A stretch of DNA of 41,658 nt, from assembly GCA_030038415.1 (NCBI GenBank), contig JASHOX010000003.1:1-41658 (forward strand), read 5' to 3'. Below, piece after piece: positions 9,041 through 18,629 of this stretch. The notes under the pieces are model-generated. The model did not search any database. It worked only from the letters and a program-made list of their open reading frames with translations, and was not told the DNA's origin. Each line of letters opens with the position of its first letter. Position 1 is the first letter of the stretch. The DNA comes from Xanthobacteraceae bacterium (GTDB lineage Bacteria; Pseudomonadota; Alphaproteobacteria; Rhizobiales; Xanthobacteraceae). The translations under genes and the position numbers were made by a program.

Positions 9041-9706
9041 TTATCCTGTCTTGAGATAGGGGTCGATCTCCTTGGCTATCTGGTCGATCGAAAGGTCGCC
9101 GATCAGCTTCTTGCCGTTGATGAAGAATGTGGGCGTCGAATTGACCCCGAGCTTCTGGACGGCGTGGTCGCGTACCGCCTGGATATCGTCCAGCACCTTC
9201 TGATTCGCCAGGCATTGTTTGAACTGGTCGTCGGTGAAGCCGAATTGCTTGGCGATTTCCTCGAGCGGCGGGACCGGATCCTTGACGATCCATTGTTCCT
9301 GCTTGGCGAACAGCGTTTCGACGATCGGCATGTATTTGTCCTTGCCGCCGCAGATCGCGATCATGAATCCTGCCGCCGCGAGTTGATCGAGCGGGAAGGT
9401 GCGCAATGTGAAGCGCACTTTGCCGGTATCGATGTAGCGTTTCTTCAACTCGGGAAACGTATTCTCCGAGAAATGCGCGCAATGCGGACAGGTCATCGAG
9501 GCATATTCGATAATCGTCACCGGCGCCTTGTCGGAGCCCAGCATCACGTCGCCGTTGGGACCGGCATCGGCCAGGTCGGCCGCCGAGACCGTCGTATCAT
9601 CCGCTCTGGCCGGACTTGAGAGCGGGAAGATAGCGGCAGTCACGCCGGCTCCGATGAGGGTGAAAGCCGCGCCGGCCAACAGCAATTCACGACGATTAAG
9701 CGTCAC
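9041..9706 (-). CDS. DsbA-like thiol:disulfide oxidoreductase (exported)
   Basis: This 221-residue thioredoxin-fold protein has a CPHC active site (C73-C76) and a late S-T-P cis-proline region (VNSTPTFFING), as in DsbA/DsbG-like proteins of the Thioredoxin_4 group that form or shuffle disulfides in the periplasm. The N-terminus (LNRRELLLAGAAFTLIGAG, ending near SPARA) is a signal peptide, and its twin arginines suggest Tat export. The start is GTG, supported by AAGGAG with a 7-base spacer. It sits between DUF721 and smc, an order I recall from many rhizobia. Confidence 0.9.
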   Translation of the reverse strand: MTLNRRELLLAGAAFTLIGAGVTAAIFPLSSPARADDTTVSAADLADAGPNGDVMLGSDKAPVTIIEYASMTCPHCAHFSENTFPELKKRYIDTGKVRFTLRTFPLDQLAAAGFMIAICGGKDKYMPIVETLFAKQEQWIVKDPVPPLEEIAKQFGFTDDQFKQCLANQKVLDDIQAVRDHAVQKLGVNSTPTFFINGKKLIGDLSIDQIAKEIDPYLKTG

Positions 9707-9806
9707 GGGGAGGCTCCTTCGAGCGGAAATTCGTGATCGAGGAATTGTTGCGCCCCCAATGTGGCATTAGCGCGTCTTGCAGCCAAGTCCCTGCGGGCAA
9801 CCGGCG

Positions 9807-10283
9807 TCAGGGCCGCTTGATCGCCGCGCCGAGCCGCGCCAGCGCGTTCTTGAGATCATCGTCGCGGATATCGGACAGCGTTTGGGCGACCTCAGTCGTC
9901 GCAGCGGGATCGAAGCCGCGTGCCGCTTTGCGTTCGCCGCGGCGCAGCGGCGCTTGCCGCAGCGCCAGCCGCGCCACCGCGCGCCAGCCGAGGAAGCGGT
10001 TGACCCGCTCGCAGATCACGTCGCCCAGGTGCTGAATCTCGATTGCCGCCGGTCCTTGGACCCGCAACACCAGCGTCCCCGGTTCGCGCTCCTCGCCATC
10101 GGCCGGCCGGGTCCATTGAATCTTCATCGGCTCGCTGTGGGCGGCGATTTCCACGCCGACGATCTCGGTCCAGCGCGTGACCAGTTCGGCCGAGGCAAAA
10201 CCCTGCCGGGTAAAAGTTTCGCCGACGATCTTAGGGACGAGATCGCGCAGCGGCTTGGCGAACGGGCGCGCAGGCTTGTTCAT
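9807..10283 (-). CDS. DUF721 (DciA-like) protein
   Basis: About 158 residues. The N-terminal half (LRDLVPKIVGETFTRQGF, then VTRWTEIVGVEIAAHSEP) is the DUF721 signature; in several bacteria DUF721 proteins are DciA, which helps load the replicative helicase DnaB where DnaC is absent. The basic C-terminal half (around LRRGERKAARGFD) is more variable and may be disordered. The ATG at 10283 leaves 45 bases to the divergent mutY start, so the two genes share a promoter region. A role in replication is inferred from the family. Confidence 0.82.
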   Translation of the reverse strand: MNKPARPFAKPLRDLVPKIVGETFTRQGFASAELVTRWTEIVGVEIAAHSEPMKIQWTRPADGEEREPGTLVLRVQGPAAIEIQHLGDVICERVNRFLGWRAVARLALRQAPLRRGERKAARGFDPAATTEVAQTLSDIRDDDLKNALARLGAAIKRP

Positions 10284-10328
10284 CGGGAGGTCTTGTTCAC
10301 AGGGTTTGTCTCTGTCATCCCAGCCCAA

Positions 10329-11483
10329 ATGACCGTAGCAGCGAAGACGACCGAGCGACAGCGCGCCAAACCAACGGCGGCGGCTTCGTCGCCGCAACCT
10401 ACCGATCTCCTGGCTTGGTACGACCGCCATCGCCGCAAGCTGCCGTGGCGGGCGCCGCCGGGCCAGCGCGCCGATCCGTATCGCGTCTGGCTCTCCGAAA
10501 TCATGCTGCAGCAGACCACCGTCAAGGCGGTCGGACCTTATTATGCGCGGTTTCTGGCGCGCTGGCCCGAAATCCGAGCGCTGGCGGCGGCGCCGCTCGA
10601 CGAGGTTCTTAGGACCTGGGCTGGCCTCGGCTATTACGCCCGCGCCCGTAACTTGCACGCCTGCGCCCGCGCCGTCGTTGAGCGGCATGGCGGGAAATTT
10701 CCGGCGAGCGAGACTGACTTGCGCGAATTGCCGGGCATCGGTGCCTATACCGCAGCCGCCATCGCCGCCATCGCGTTCGACGCATCCACGACGCCGGTCG
10801 ACGGCAATATCGAGCGCGTCATCGCCCGGCTCTATGCGCTCGACCCGCCGCTGCCGGTGGCGAAAACGGAAGTTTCCAGGCTAGCACAGGCACTCACCCC
10901 ACCGCGCCGCGCCGGCGATTTCGCCCAAGCCATGATGGATCTCGGCGCCACCATCTGCACGCCGAAGCGACCGGCCTGTGCGCTCTGTCCGTGGAACGAA
11001 AGCTGCGCGGCCTATGCTCGCGGCGATGCCGAGACATTTCCGCGCCGCGTGCCGAAGCGGGAAGGGCAGTTGCGCCGCGGCGCCGCCTTTGTCGCACGAC
11101 GCGCCGACGGCTTTATTCTGGTACGCACGCGGCCGGCGAAAGGCCTCCTCGGCGGCATGACCGAAGTGCCGACAACGGAATGGGCGAAGGATTTTGACGA
11201 AAGCGTTGCGCGAAAGGGCGCGCCGCGTTTCGCTGCAAAGAAATCGCCGAAGTGGCGTCGCATTGCCGGCCTTGTCCGTCACGTCTTCACGCATTTCGCG
11301 CTCGAACTCACCGTCTATGCCGCTAATGTTCCGGCGCGCACGACCGCGCCCGAAGATACACGGTGGGTTGCAATTTCAGAGCTTGCCGGAGAAGCTCTGC
11401 CGAGCCTGATGCGCAAGGTCTTGGCGCACGCGCTGCATTCGGATCGAAAGCACAAAGTCCAACCGGGAAAGGATCGATCATGA
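10329..11483 (+). CDS. mutY: A/G-specific adenine glycosylase MutY
   Basis: 384 residues. MutY removes adenine mispaired with 8-oxoguanine. Visible features are the catalytic Glu in SEIMLQQT (E57), the helix-hairpin-helix LPGIGAYTAAA (134-144), the catalytic Asp in TPVDGN (D158), and a complete 4Fe-4S loop with cysteines 210, 217, 220 and 226 (C-x6-C-x2-C-x5-C). The C-terminal third is the NUDIX-like domain that recognises 8-oxoG (RHVFTHFALEL). The start at 10329 was chosen just before the conserved domain; no strong Shine-Dalgarno is seen. It heads a plus-strand operon, overlapping the next gene by ATGA. Confidence 0.95.
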   Translation: MTVAAKTTERQRAKPTAAASSPQPTDLLAWYDRHRRKLPWRAPPGQRADPYRVWLSEIMLQQTTVKAVGPYYARFLARWPEIRALAAAPLDEVLRTWAGLGYYARARNLHACARAVVERHGGKFPASETDLRELPGIGAYTAAAIAAIAFDASTTPVDGNIERVIARLYALDPPLPVAKTEVSRLAQALTPPRRAGDFAQAMMDLGATICTPKRPACALCPWNESCAAYARGDAETFPRRVPKREGQLRRGAAFVARRADGFILVRTRPAKGLLGGMTEVPTTEWAKDFDESVARKGAPRFAAKKSPKWRRIAGLVRHVFTHFALELTVYAANVPARTTAPEDTRWVAISELAGEALPSLMRKVLAHALHSDRKHKVQPGKDRS

Positions 11484-11830
11484 CAATCGAACGCCACGAG
11501 ACCGGACCGCGCATGAGCAAGGCCGTCGTCCACGGCGACACCGTTTATCTCGCCGGCATCGTCGCCGACGCGCCTAAGGGCAAGAGCACGGCGGAGCAGA
11601 CCAAGAGCATCCTGTCCCAGATCGACGGCTTTCTCGCCAAGGCCGGCACCGACAAGAGCAAGCTCCTTTCAGCCAATATCTGGATTACCGATATGGCGAA
11701 TTTTGCCGAGATGAACGCGGTGTGGGACGCCTGGGTATCGCCCGCCAATGCGCCGGCGCGCGCAACCGTCGAAGCCAAGCTGGCCTCGCCCGACTATAAG
11801 GTCGAGATCATGGTGGTCGCCGCGCGATGA
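11480..11830 (+). CDS. RidA family protein (YjgF/YER057c/UK114)
   Basis: 116 residues, the usual size for this family. The region PRMSKAVVHGDTVYLAGIVA, the later LSANIWITDMANFAEMNAVWDAWV and the closing ARATVEAKLASPDYKVEIMVVAA fit RidA-like trimeric proteins. Canonical RidA hydrolyses reactive enamine/imine intermediates to ketoacids using an arginine near the C-terminus; here an Arg is present in PARATVEAKL. Because several subfamilies exist, deaminase activity is inferred only. GGGAAAGGA precedes the ATG, which overlaps the mutY stop. Confidence 0.88.
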   Translation: MTIERHETGPRMSKAVVHGDTVYLAGIVADAPKGKSTAEQTKSILSQIDGFLAKAGTDKSKLLSANIWITDMANFAEMNAVWDAWVSPANAPARATVEAKLASPDYKVEIMVVAAR

Positions 11831-12465
11831 GTGCCGAGCCGGGAATCCTTGCCATCTTCCACCAGTGCCGCGCCGGGCACGAAGCGGAATTCGAAGCCTG
11901 GTACCAGGGCGAGCATCTCATCGAGCGGCTTGCAGTGCCGGGCTTTCTGTTCGGCCGCCGCTATAAAGGCGTTGCGCCCACGGCCGGCTATTTCTGCTTC
12001 TATCTCGTCGAAACGCCCGACGTGCTGACCTCAAAGGCCTATCTTGAGCGGCTCGATAATCCGACGCCACTGACGCGCAAGATGATGTCGGACGTGTTTG
12101 TCGGCATGAACCGCACCATATGCCGGCGCGTGGCGCGGCGCGGCCATTTCCGCGGCGCTTTCGCCGTGGTCGCACGATCTGCCGGACGACAGGATGATGC
12201 GGCGTTCGCGGGCGCCTTCGACAAGCTTGTCGACGATCTGAAGGTTGCCGGCGGCGAAATCTGGGCCGCGAACGATGCCGGAACGCCGGTGTCGAAGGAG
12301 GAGCAATTGCGCGGCGGCGACAAACGGATTACCGGCGCGCTTATGGTCGAGACGCTTTATCAGGAGGATGCGGAAGCTGTCGGCGCGCAACTGACCAAGC
12401 AATTTCCGCAGGCCGATGTCGGCATCTTCCGCGCGCTCTGCGAAATCGGTAGAAGCGATTTATGA
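11827..12465 (+). CDS. uncharacterised protein, possible dimeric alpha/beta-barrel fold
   Basis: A 212-residue protein I cannot name with certainty. The N-terminal ~95 residues (ILAIFHQCRAGHEAEFEAWY, then HLIERLAVPGFLFGRRYKG and YFCFYLVETPDVL) have the beta-alpha-beta rhythm and W-Y-x-x-E-H-x-x-E pattern seen in EthD/ABM-like ferredoxin folds. The second half (from RGAFAVVARSAG) looks like another alpha/beta unit, so it may be a tandem of two domains. It overlaps the genes on both sides by ATGA, so it is translationally coupled to ridA-like and cinA-like. No signal peptide or membrane segment is visible. Confidence 0.7.
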   Translation: MSAEPGILAIFHQCRAGHEAEFEAWYQGEHLIERLAVPGFLFGRRYKGVAPTAGYFCFYLVETPDVLTSKAYLERLDNPTPLTRKMMSDVFVGMNRTICRRVARRGHFRGAFAVVARSAGRQDDAAFAGAFDKLVDDLKVAGGEIWAANDAGTPVSKEEQLRGGDKRITGALMVETLYQEDAEAVGAQLTKQFPQADVGIFRALCEIGRSDL

Positions 12466-12947
12466 AAGCACTGTTGCCATTGGCGAAAACGATCGCGCAG
12501 CGGCTCATTGCGCGGCGCGAGACCATCGCGGTTGCCGAATCCTCGACCGGCGGATTGATTGCCGCGGCCTTGCTCGCGGTGCCCGGAGCCTCCGCTTATT
12601 TTCTTGGCGGCGCCGTGGTCTACACCGTAACGGCGCGCCGGGCGCTGCTCGGCATCGGCGATGCCGACATGGCGGGGTTGCGGTCGGCGACGGAAGCCTA
12701 TGCGCTTCTCATCGCGCGGCGCGTGCGCGAGCGGCATTCCGCAGTCTGGGGCCTCGGCGAAACCGGCGCGACTGGCCCCACCGCTAATCGCCACGGCGAT
12801 CCGGTGGGTCACACCTGCATCGCGGTCGCCGGCCCGGAGGAGCGCGCGATCACGCTCCGCACCGGCAGTGCCGACCGGCTGGCCAATATGGACGCCTTCG
12901 CCAAGCGCGCGCTCGAATTGCTTATTGATGTGATTCCGAACTCGTAG
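12462..12947 (+). CDS. CinA C-terminal domain protein (PncC-type nicotinamide-nucleotide amidohydrolase)
   Basis: 161 residues, the stand-alone CinA C-terminal domain size. Family features are AESSTGGLIAAALLAVPGAS (ES motif with candidate catalytic Ser at 27-28), FLGGAVVYTVTARRALLGI, and a GETGATGP segment where canonical members have a GxAGPGG-like loop; the missing glycine run marks it as divergent. PncC enzymes deamidate NMN to NaMN in pyridine nucleotide recycling. It is the last gene of the mutY chain and stops 9 bases from the convergent ccrM stop. Confidence 0.85.
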   Translation: MKALLPLAKTIAQRLIARRETIAVAESSTGGLIAAALLAVPGASAYFLGGAVVYTVTARRALLGIGDADMAGLRSATEAYALLIARRVRERHSAVWGLGETGATGPTANRHGDPVGHTCIAVAGPEERAITLRTGSADRLANMDAFAKRALELLIDVIPNS

Positions 12948-12956
12948 AGCCGAGCG

Positions 12957-14120
<1,164 letters not shown>

Positions 14121-14316
14121 AGGCGACGCTGGTCGGCGACGCGGGACCTACAACCGACGACGAAGATCATGCCGTCCCAAGGTAAAAAACATGTTACTGA
14201 AGCGAGGTCGTCGCTAGGCAATAAATGCCGGGAAACATTTGGTTAAATCGGCTGACAGGATCGATAGTTGCGCTTTGATAAACGCTGCTCGGCCGGTGTT
14301 TTGAAGGAGCAAACAA

Positions 14317-15219
14317 ATGCGTTGGGATGAATTCCGTCGCTCCAGCAATGTCGAGGACGATCGCGGCGCGAGCATGGGCGCCGGCTTCGGCATGCCGGGC
14401 GGTGCGCACGGTCTCGGCATCGGCACCATCATCATTCTTGGCCTGGTCGGCTGGGCGCTCGGTATCGATCCGAGCGCGCTGATCAACGGCGCCGAAATTC
14501 TTTCCGGCGGCGGCATCGTGCAACAAAGCGGACCGCCGCCGGCCGACGACGCGCGCACGGTGGAAACCAAGGATTTTATTGCCGCGGTGCTCGGCGACAC
14601 CGAGGATCGCTGGAGCGACATTTTCGCAGATATGGGGCGCACCTACCATCCAGTGCGGCTGCGGCTCTTCGACGGCGCGATCGACGGCGGCTGCGGCATG
14701 GCGCAATCGGCCATGGGGCCGTTCTATTGCCCGCAGGATAAGGACATCTACTTGGATATGTCGTTCTTCCAGGACCTGCAGGACAAATTCGACGCTTGCG
14801 CGAGCGACAAGGCCTGCCGCTTCTCCGAGGCTTACGTGATCGCGCACGAGGTCGGCCATCACGTGCAGGACGAGCTTGGCACCTTGCCGCGGGTAATGGC
14901 GGCACAGCAGGCGGCGTCGACCAAGGTTGCGGTCAACGCACTGCAGGTCCGAATCGAGCTGCAGGCGGACTGCTATGCCGGGATCTGGGCGAACCGCGCG
15001 CAAAAGAAGCACAGCTTTCTCGACCCCGGCGACGTCGATCAGGCCTTGCAGACGGCTTCGGCCATCGGCGACGACCGCCTGCAGAAAGAGGTGCAGGGCT
15101 ATGTCGTGCCGGACAGCTTCACCCACGGCACTTCGGCGCAGCGCAAGCGCTGGTTCTTGAACGGCTTTAATTCCGGCCAGCTCTCGGCCTGCGATACGAT
15201 GTCGGCCAACCCGCTCTGA
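14317..15219 (+). CDS. YpfJ-type neutral zinc metallopeptidase
   Basis: 300 residues of the putative neutral zinc metallopeptidase family (PF04228). The N-terminus starts MRWDEFRRSSNVEDDRG, characteristic of YpfJ, followed by one transmembrane segment (about 33-50, GLGIGTIIILGLVGWALGI). The zinc motif is HEVGH (H177, E178, H181). Other conserved features are the cysteine-containing FYCPQDKDIYLDMSFF and the RIELQADCYAGIW block, which probably supplies a further ligand. Substrates are unknown for the family. AAGGAG lies 7 bases before the ATG. It is divergent from ccrM across 214 bases. Confidence 0.92.
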   Translation: MRWDEFRRSSNVEDDRGASMGAGFGMPGGAHGLGIGTIIILGLVGWALGIDPSALINGAEILSGGGIVQQSGPPPADDARTVETKDFIAAVLGDTEDRWSDIFADMGRTYHPVRLRLFDGAIDGGCGMAQSAMGPFYCPQDKDIYLDMSFFQDLQDKFDACASDKACRFSEAYVIAHEVGHHVQDELGTLPRVMAAQQAASTKVAVNALQVRIELQADCYAGIWANRAQKKHSFLDPGDVDQALQTASAIGDDRLQKEVQGYVVPDSFTHGTSAQRKRWFLNGFNSGQLSACDTMSANPL

Positions 15220-15277
15220 CTGTGCTTGGCAGGACGCCCTGGCAGGCCTAAGCTATTAATGAACTGATGTATTTTGC

Positions 15278-15345
15278 GCTCATTCCTGCGTAGGCGGGGA
15301 CGTTTCTGGATCTCCGCTGCCGCGGCGATGAGCGGATGACGGATT
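15278..15345. repeat. dispersed intergenic repeat (copy A)
   Basis: The sequence starting GCTCATTCCTGCGTAGGCGG resembles GCTCATTCCCGCGTCAGCGG at 37545 (18 of the first 21 bases match) and continues with TCTGGAT and GATGAGCGGATGACGG. Such GTCATTCC(T/C)GCG-type repeats are common between genes in Bradyrhizobium relatives. This copy sits between the YpfJ-type gene and moaB, and its arms are more degraded than those of the 37.5 kb copy. Confidence 0.5.
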
Positions 15346-15361
15346 GTGTTAAGGCTTACCG

Positions 15362-15925
15362 ATGCCAGGGATCGACGAGACCAAGCAATTTGTACCGCTC
15401 AAGATCGCGGTGCTGACGATTTCCGACACGCGTTCCTTGAAGGACGACAAATCCGGCGCGCTTTTGGTGCAGCGTATCGTCTCTGCCGGCCACTTTGTCT
15501 CCGAGCGCAGTCTCGTCCATGACGACATCGAGGCGATCCGCGCCCGGGTGAAGGCGTGGATCGCCGATCCGATGATTGACGTCATCATCACCACCGGCGG
15601 CACCGGCTTTACCGGCCGCGACGTCACGCCCGAAGCGATCGAGCCGCTGTTCGACAAGAAGATGGACGGCTTCTCGGCGCTGTTCCTGGTGATCAGCTTT
15701 CCGAAAATCGGCACCTCGGCGATCCAGTCGCGCGCCACTGCGGGTGTCGCCGGCTCGACCTACATCTTTTGCCTGCCGGGTTCGCCGGGCGCCTGCAAGG
15801 ATGCCTGGGACGAGATTTTGGTGCACCAGCTCGATTACCGCTACGGGCCGTGCAACTTCGTCGAGATCATGCCGCGGCTTGACGAGCATTTGCGTCGGCC
15901 GAAGGCGAAGGGCGCGACCGTATAG
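15362..15925 (+). CDS. moaB: molybdenum cofactor biosynthesis protein MoaB
   Basis: 187 residues of the MoaB/Mog family, which adenylylate molybdopterin before metal insertion (or act as its structural relative). Key motifs are LTISDTRS (residues 18-25), the TTGGTGFTGRDVTPEA nucleotide/pterin loop (about 79-94), and FCLPGSPGACKDAWDEIL (about 138-155). It is somewhat longer than E. coli MoaB at both ends. A TAAGG lies 7 bases before the ATG. No other moa or moe genes are in the window. A probable terminator follows directly. Confidence 0.93.
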   Translation: MPGIDETKQFVPLKIAVLTISDTRSLKDDKSGALLVQRIVSAGHFVSERSLVHDDIEAIRARVKAWIADPMIDVIITTGGTGFTGRDVTPEAIEPLFDKKMDGFSALFLVISFPKIGTSAIQSRATAGVAGSTYIFCLPGSPGACKDAWDEILVHQLDYRYGPCNFVEIMPRLDEHLRRPKAKGATV

Positions 15926-15962
15926 CGCCGTCGCACGCTCCAGGGCCGATGGCGTCTTCTTT
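15926..15962 (+). terminator. probable rho-independent terminator of moaB
   Basis: Right after the moaB stop, CGCCGTCG (15926-15933) pairs with CGATGGCG (15947-15954), including one G-U pair, around a 13-base loop. It is followed by TCTTCTTT (15955-15962). The next gene is convergent and ends at 15964. Confidence 0.5.
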
Positions 15963-15963
15963 A

Positions 15964-17172
15964 CTACTCTCGGCAGACAGCAGCAGAATCTGGAATGCTT
16001 ATCGCAACGCTGCCCGTCGTCAGTGCGCGCCTGATGATCAGCGCCGTCACCACGAGCACGGCGGCAAAACCGACCGGCGCCGTCACCGAGAGCAGCAGGA
16101 GGATCAACAGGCACGCAAGGCCGATGCCGTCCATTTCATGCGCGAGGAAACCGTCGGTCCTCCCCAGCCGAATGAGAAAAGCAAGCGGTACTGCCAGTAT
16201 CACCAAGTCGTAGGCGAAGAGATGAGGAGCCGTCAGCAAGGTGCCGGCGCCGAGCGCTGCTGCCTTGAGTTCGAACGCGGCGCGGCTGCGCCAAAGGATG
16301 GCGGTGGCAACGGCAGCGATAAGTGCCACGACGACTTGCACGGTCCAGGCCAGCGCCTCACTTCCGCCGAGTGTCAGAGTGACGCCGAACGCCGACTGCA
16401 ACTTGCCCCAGTCCGCCATGCCGTTGGCGTAGAGGTCATAACCGATGCCGGAGAAAAACTCTTGCCAAGTTTGAGTGCCGAAGACCGCCAATGATGCCGC
16501 CGCCATCAGCGCCGCCACGATCCCGGCGCTGACGAACACCCGCCAGCGGCCGCTGGCCAGGAGCGCGATCGGAAATAAAATTCCAAGGTGCGGCTTGTAG
16601 GTCAGTAATCCGAGCAGCGCGCCCGCGCAGATCGGGCGCCGCTCCATCAATGTCAGCGTGCCGCCGATCAGTGCGGCCGAAATGAAACCGTTCTGACCGA
16701 CAACAGCGTTGGCAACGACTGCGGGAAATGCGCAAGCGAGAAAATAACCGACGCGGTCCCCGATGATGGCGCGAATGGCGGCTAGGTAGGCCAAGAACGT
16801 GCCGAAGACCCACAAGACGAATGCGATCGCATAGGGGAATAGCGATAAAGCGGCGGCGGCGAACAAAAATGTCGGCGGATATGGCCAACCCAAATAACCG
16901 TCGAACGAATGGCCGAGCACACTTTCGTCAACGAGCCTTAATGCCAGCCAGTCATAAATTGCCGCGCCACGTCCCATGAGAGCCATATGGCCCGCGGACC
17001 AGGTGGTGACGAAATCATAGAAGCTACCGGCGCCGCGTGGCGCCATCAACTCCTGTACGTAGGTGTTACCGAAAAGTGCCGCGTTCGCGACGATCAGCGC
17101 AAGACAAATAAATTCCGCCGGGCGCGCTAGTCTGGCGCCACCGCGCGGGGAGAACGTTTCGTGGGAGGCCAT
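15964..17172 (-). CDS. GT87-like polytopic glycosyltransferase (DUF2029)
   Basis: 402 residues with about ten hydrophobic segments, matching polyprenol-phosphate-mannose-type transferases of family GT87 (DUF2029). Supporting features are the early periplasmic loop SFYDFVTTWSAGHMALMGRG followed by AAIYDW, the segment GYLGWPYPPTFLF, VVGQNGFISAALIGG, and TYKPHLGILFPIALLASGRW. These enzymes use lipid-linked sugars to glycosylate acceptors on the outer face of the cytoplasmic membrane; donor and acceptor here are unknown. GAGG lies about 10 bases before the ATG. Confidence 0.85.
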   Translation of the reverse strand: MASHETFSPRGGARLARPAEFICLALIVANAALFGNTYVQELMAPRGAGSFYDFVTTWSAGHMALMGRGAAIYDWLALRLVDESVLGHSFDGYLGWPYPPTFLFAAAALSLFPYAIAFVLWVFGTFLAYLAAIRAIIGDRVGYFLACAFPAVVANAVVGQNGFISAALIGGTLTLMERRPICAGALLGLLTYKPHLGILFPIALLASGRWRVFVSAGIVAALMAAASLAVFGTQTWQEFFSGIGYDLYANGMADWGKLQSAFGVTLTLGGSEALAWTVQVVVALIAAVATAILWRSRAAFELKAAALGAGTLLTAPHLFAYDLVILAVPLAFLIRLGRTDGFLAHEMDGIGLACLLILLLLSVTAPVGFAAVLVVTALIIRRALTTGSVAISIPDSAAVCRE

Positions 17173-17627
17173 CGGCGTCGAGCCTCATTCCACTCGCGAC
17201 GAAGCTTGGCTCATTTTTATCCGAGTATGTAAAAGTAAATTTGACGACTTAAATCGAGCTCCAGCCTTGCGCTGCTTGTTTTCTGAAATGGTTAATCAAT
17301 TTGCAAATATAGAAGGTATGCAGACATTGTTTGCTTGATCAGTCCGCATCCCGATGATTTAGAGAGAGGGCGGCAACGGGACCGTACCAAGCCCTCCCAG
17401 CGGCGGCGAGTCCGTGTTGGCGATCTGGAAACGAATCTCCGGATTGGCCGGCCACGGCCGACTTCCACGTAGACCGGAGAGTTCTGCCAGCACCCGAGCG
17501 CCACAATAATGAAGGCGGTCAGGCTTGCTGCAGCGACCCATTTGCGGCGGGGGCTTGGTACTCGATAGTCGGATTGGTGCGATGCCAGCCGCATATTGCT
17601 GCCAAATCTTGTGCTTTGCCGCTGTCT
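17173..17627. other. 455-base region without a confident gene; possible broken small gene
   Basis: The part at 17205-17340 is AT-rich compared with its surroundings and may hold the promoter of the GT87 gene. On the minus strand, an ATG at 17592-17594 opens a frame with one plausible transmembrane segment (AAASLTAFIIVALGCW) ending in VYVEVGR. The protein-like sequence then seems to continue in another frame as WPANPEIRFQIANTDS up to a stop at 17359. This could be a frameshifted small membrane protein or chance. I see no RNA gene here. Confidence 0.3.
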
Positions 17628-18629
17628 TTACAATTCTAGATCCCAGTGCTCGCTAACCACCGGCTTGCTCCAGCTCACACGTTCCTCGCTGCGCGTGAGC
17701 GTAAAGCCGGCTTTCTGATAAATGTGCCGGGCGGCGGTGAGCACGCTATGCGTCCATAGCGTGATCTTTTTGTAGCCGGCGCCGCGGGCAAAACCGATGC
17801 ATTCCTCGACTAGCCGTGCGCCAAGGCCGAGCCCACGCGCTTTCGGGTCGACCAGCAGCAAGCGAATGCGCGCGACCGTGTCGGAGTCGGCGGCGAGGAA
17901 AACGCAACCGACATTCTCGCCGCCCATTTCCGCGATCCAGCAGCGCTCGCGCCGCGGATCGCGCTTGTTGGCAAAGTCGGCAACGATTTGGGCGCAAACG
18001 CCCTCGAACGGTTCGGTCCAGCCGTATTCCTGCACATAGAGCTCGGCGTGACGTTTGACCAGCCAGCCAAAATCGCCAGGGCGAGGCGCACGCAAACTGT
18101 AGCGGCGCTCCGCCGCGGCTGCTTTCGGCGCCGCCGCTTCCGCGTCGCCGCCGAGCAGCGTCTGAATCGTGGTCATCGCGCCGATTAGCCGGAGCTGATC
18201 TTGCGGCGAAAGCCGGCCGAGCATGGCGCCGGTGTCGCTTTGCGATTTTCGCTCCAGAGGTGCGAAATCTTTGCGGCCGCGCGGCGTGAGCGTCAGGTGG
18301 CTTTGCCGAGCGTCACCGGTCGACGTCGTGCGCCGGATCAGGCCGCGCTTTTCGAAGTTGCGGAGCACGCGGGACAGATAGCCGGCATCGAGATCGAGCG
18401 CGCGCCCGACCTCGCTGGCGGTGGGTGCGTCCCGGCTCGCGATCTCGTACAGCACGCGCGCCTCGCCGAGCGAATAGGGGCTGTCAAGGAAAGTTTTGCG
18501 CAACACGCCGATCTGCCGCGTGTAGAAACGGTTAAAACCGCGCACCGTGGCGATGCGGTCTTTGGCGCAATCGGTTGCGCCTTCGCGGCGGGGTTGGTCG
18601 CGGTCCGGCATGTTGCAAGCATTGCCCAT
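17628..18629 (-). CDS. MarR-GNAT fusion regulator/acetyltransferase
   Basis: 333 residues in two domains. Residues about 24-155 are a MarR-type winged helix (FNRFYTRQIGVLRKTFLDS, ASEVGRALDLDAGYLSRVLR, then the wing RRTTSTGDARQSHLTLTPRG). Residues about 175-333 are a GNAT N-acetyltransferase with the acetyl-CoA loop RGLGLGARLVEE and a late HSVLTAARHIYQKAGF. Such fusions are frequent in soil bacteria; ligand and acetyl acceptor are unknown. The ATG at 18629 lies inside a perfect inverted repeat; a second ATG at 18611 (MPDRDQ) is equally plausible, and neither has a Shine-Dalgarno. The palindrome is a likely autoregulatory operator. Confidence 0.9.
   Translation of the reverse strand: MGNACNMPDRDQPRREGATDCAKDRIATVRGFNRFYTRQIGVLRKTFLDSPYSLGEARVLYEIASRDAPTASEVGRALDLDAGYLSRVLRNFEKRGLIRRTTSTGDARQSHLTLTPRGRKDFAPLERKSQSDTGAMLGRLSPQDQLRLIGAMTTIQTLLGGDAEAAAPKAAAAERRYSLRAPRPGDFGWLVKRHAELYVQEYGWTEPFEGVCAQIVADFANKRDPRRERCWIAEMGGENVGCVFLAADSDTVARIRLLLVDPKARGLGLGARLVEECIGFARGAGYKKITLWTHSVLTAARHIYQKAGFTLTRSEERVSWSKPVVSEHWDLEL

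Noticed and set aside
17173..17340. AT-rich stretch as a horizontally acquired island
   Set aside because: It is too short, has no integrase or tRNA edge, and fits a promoter region.
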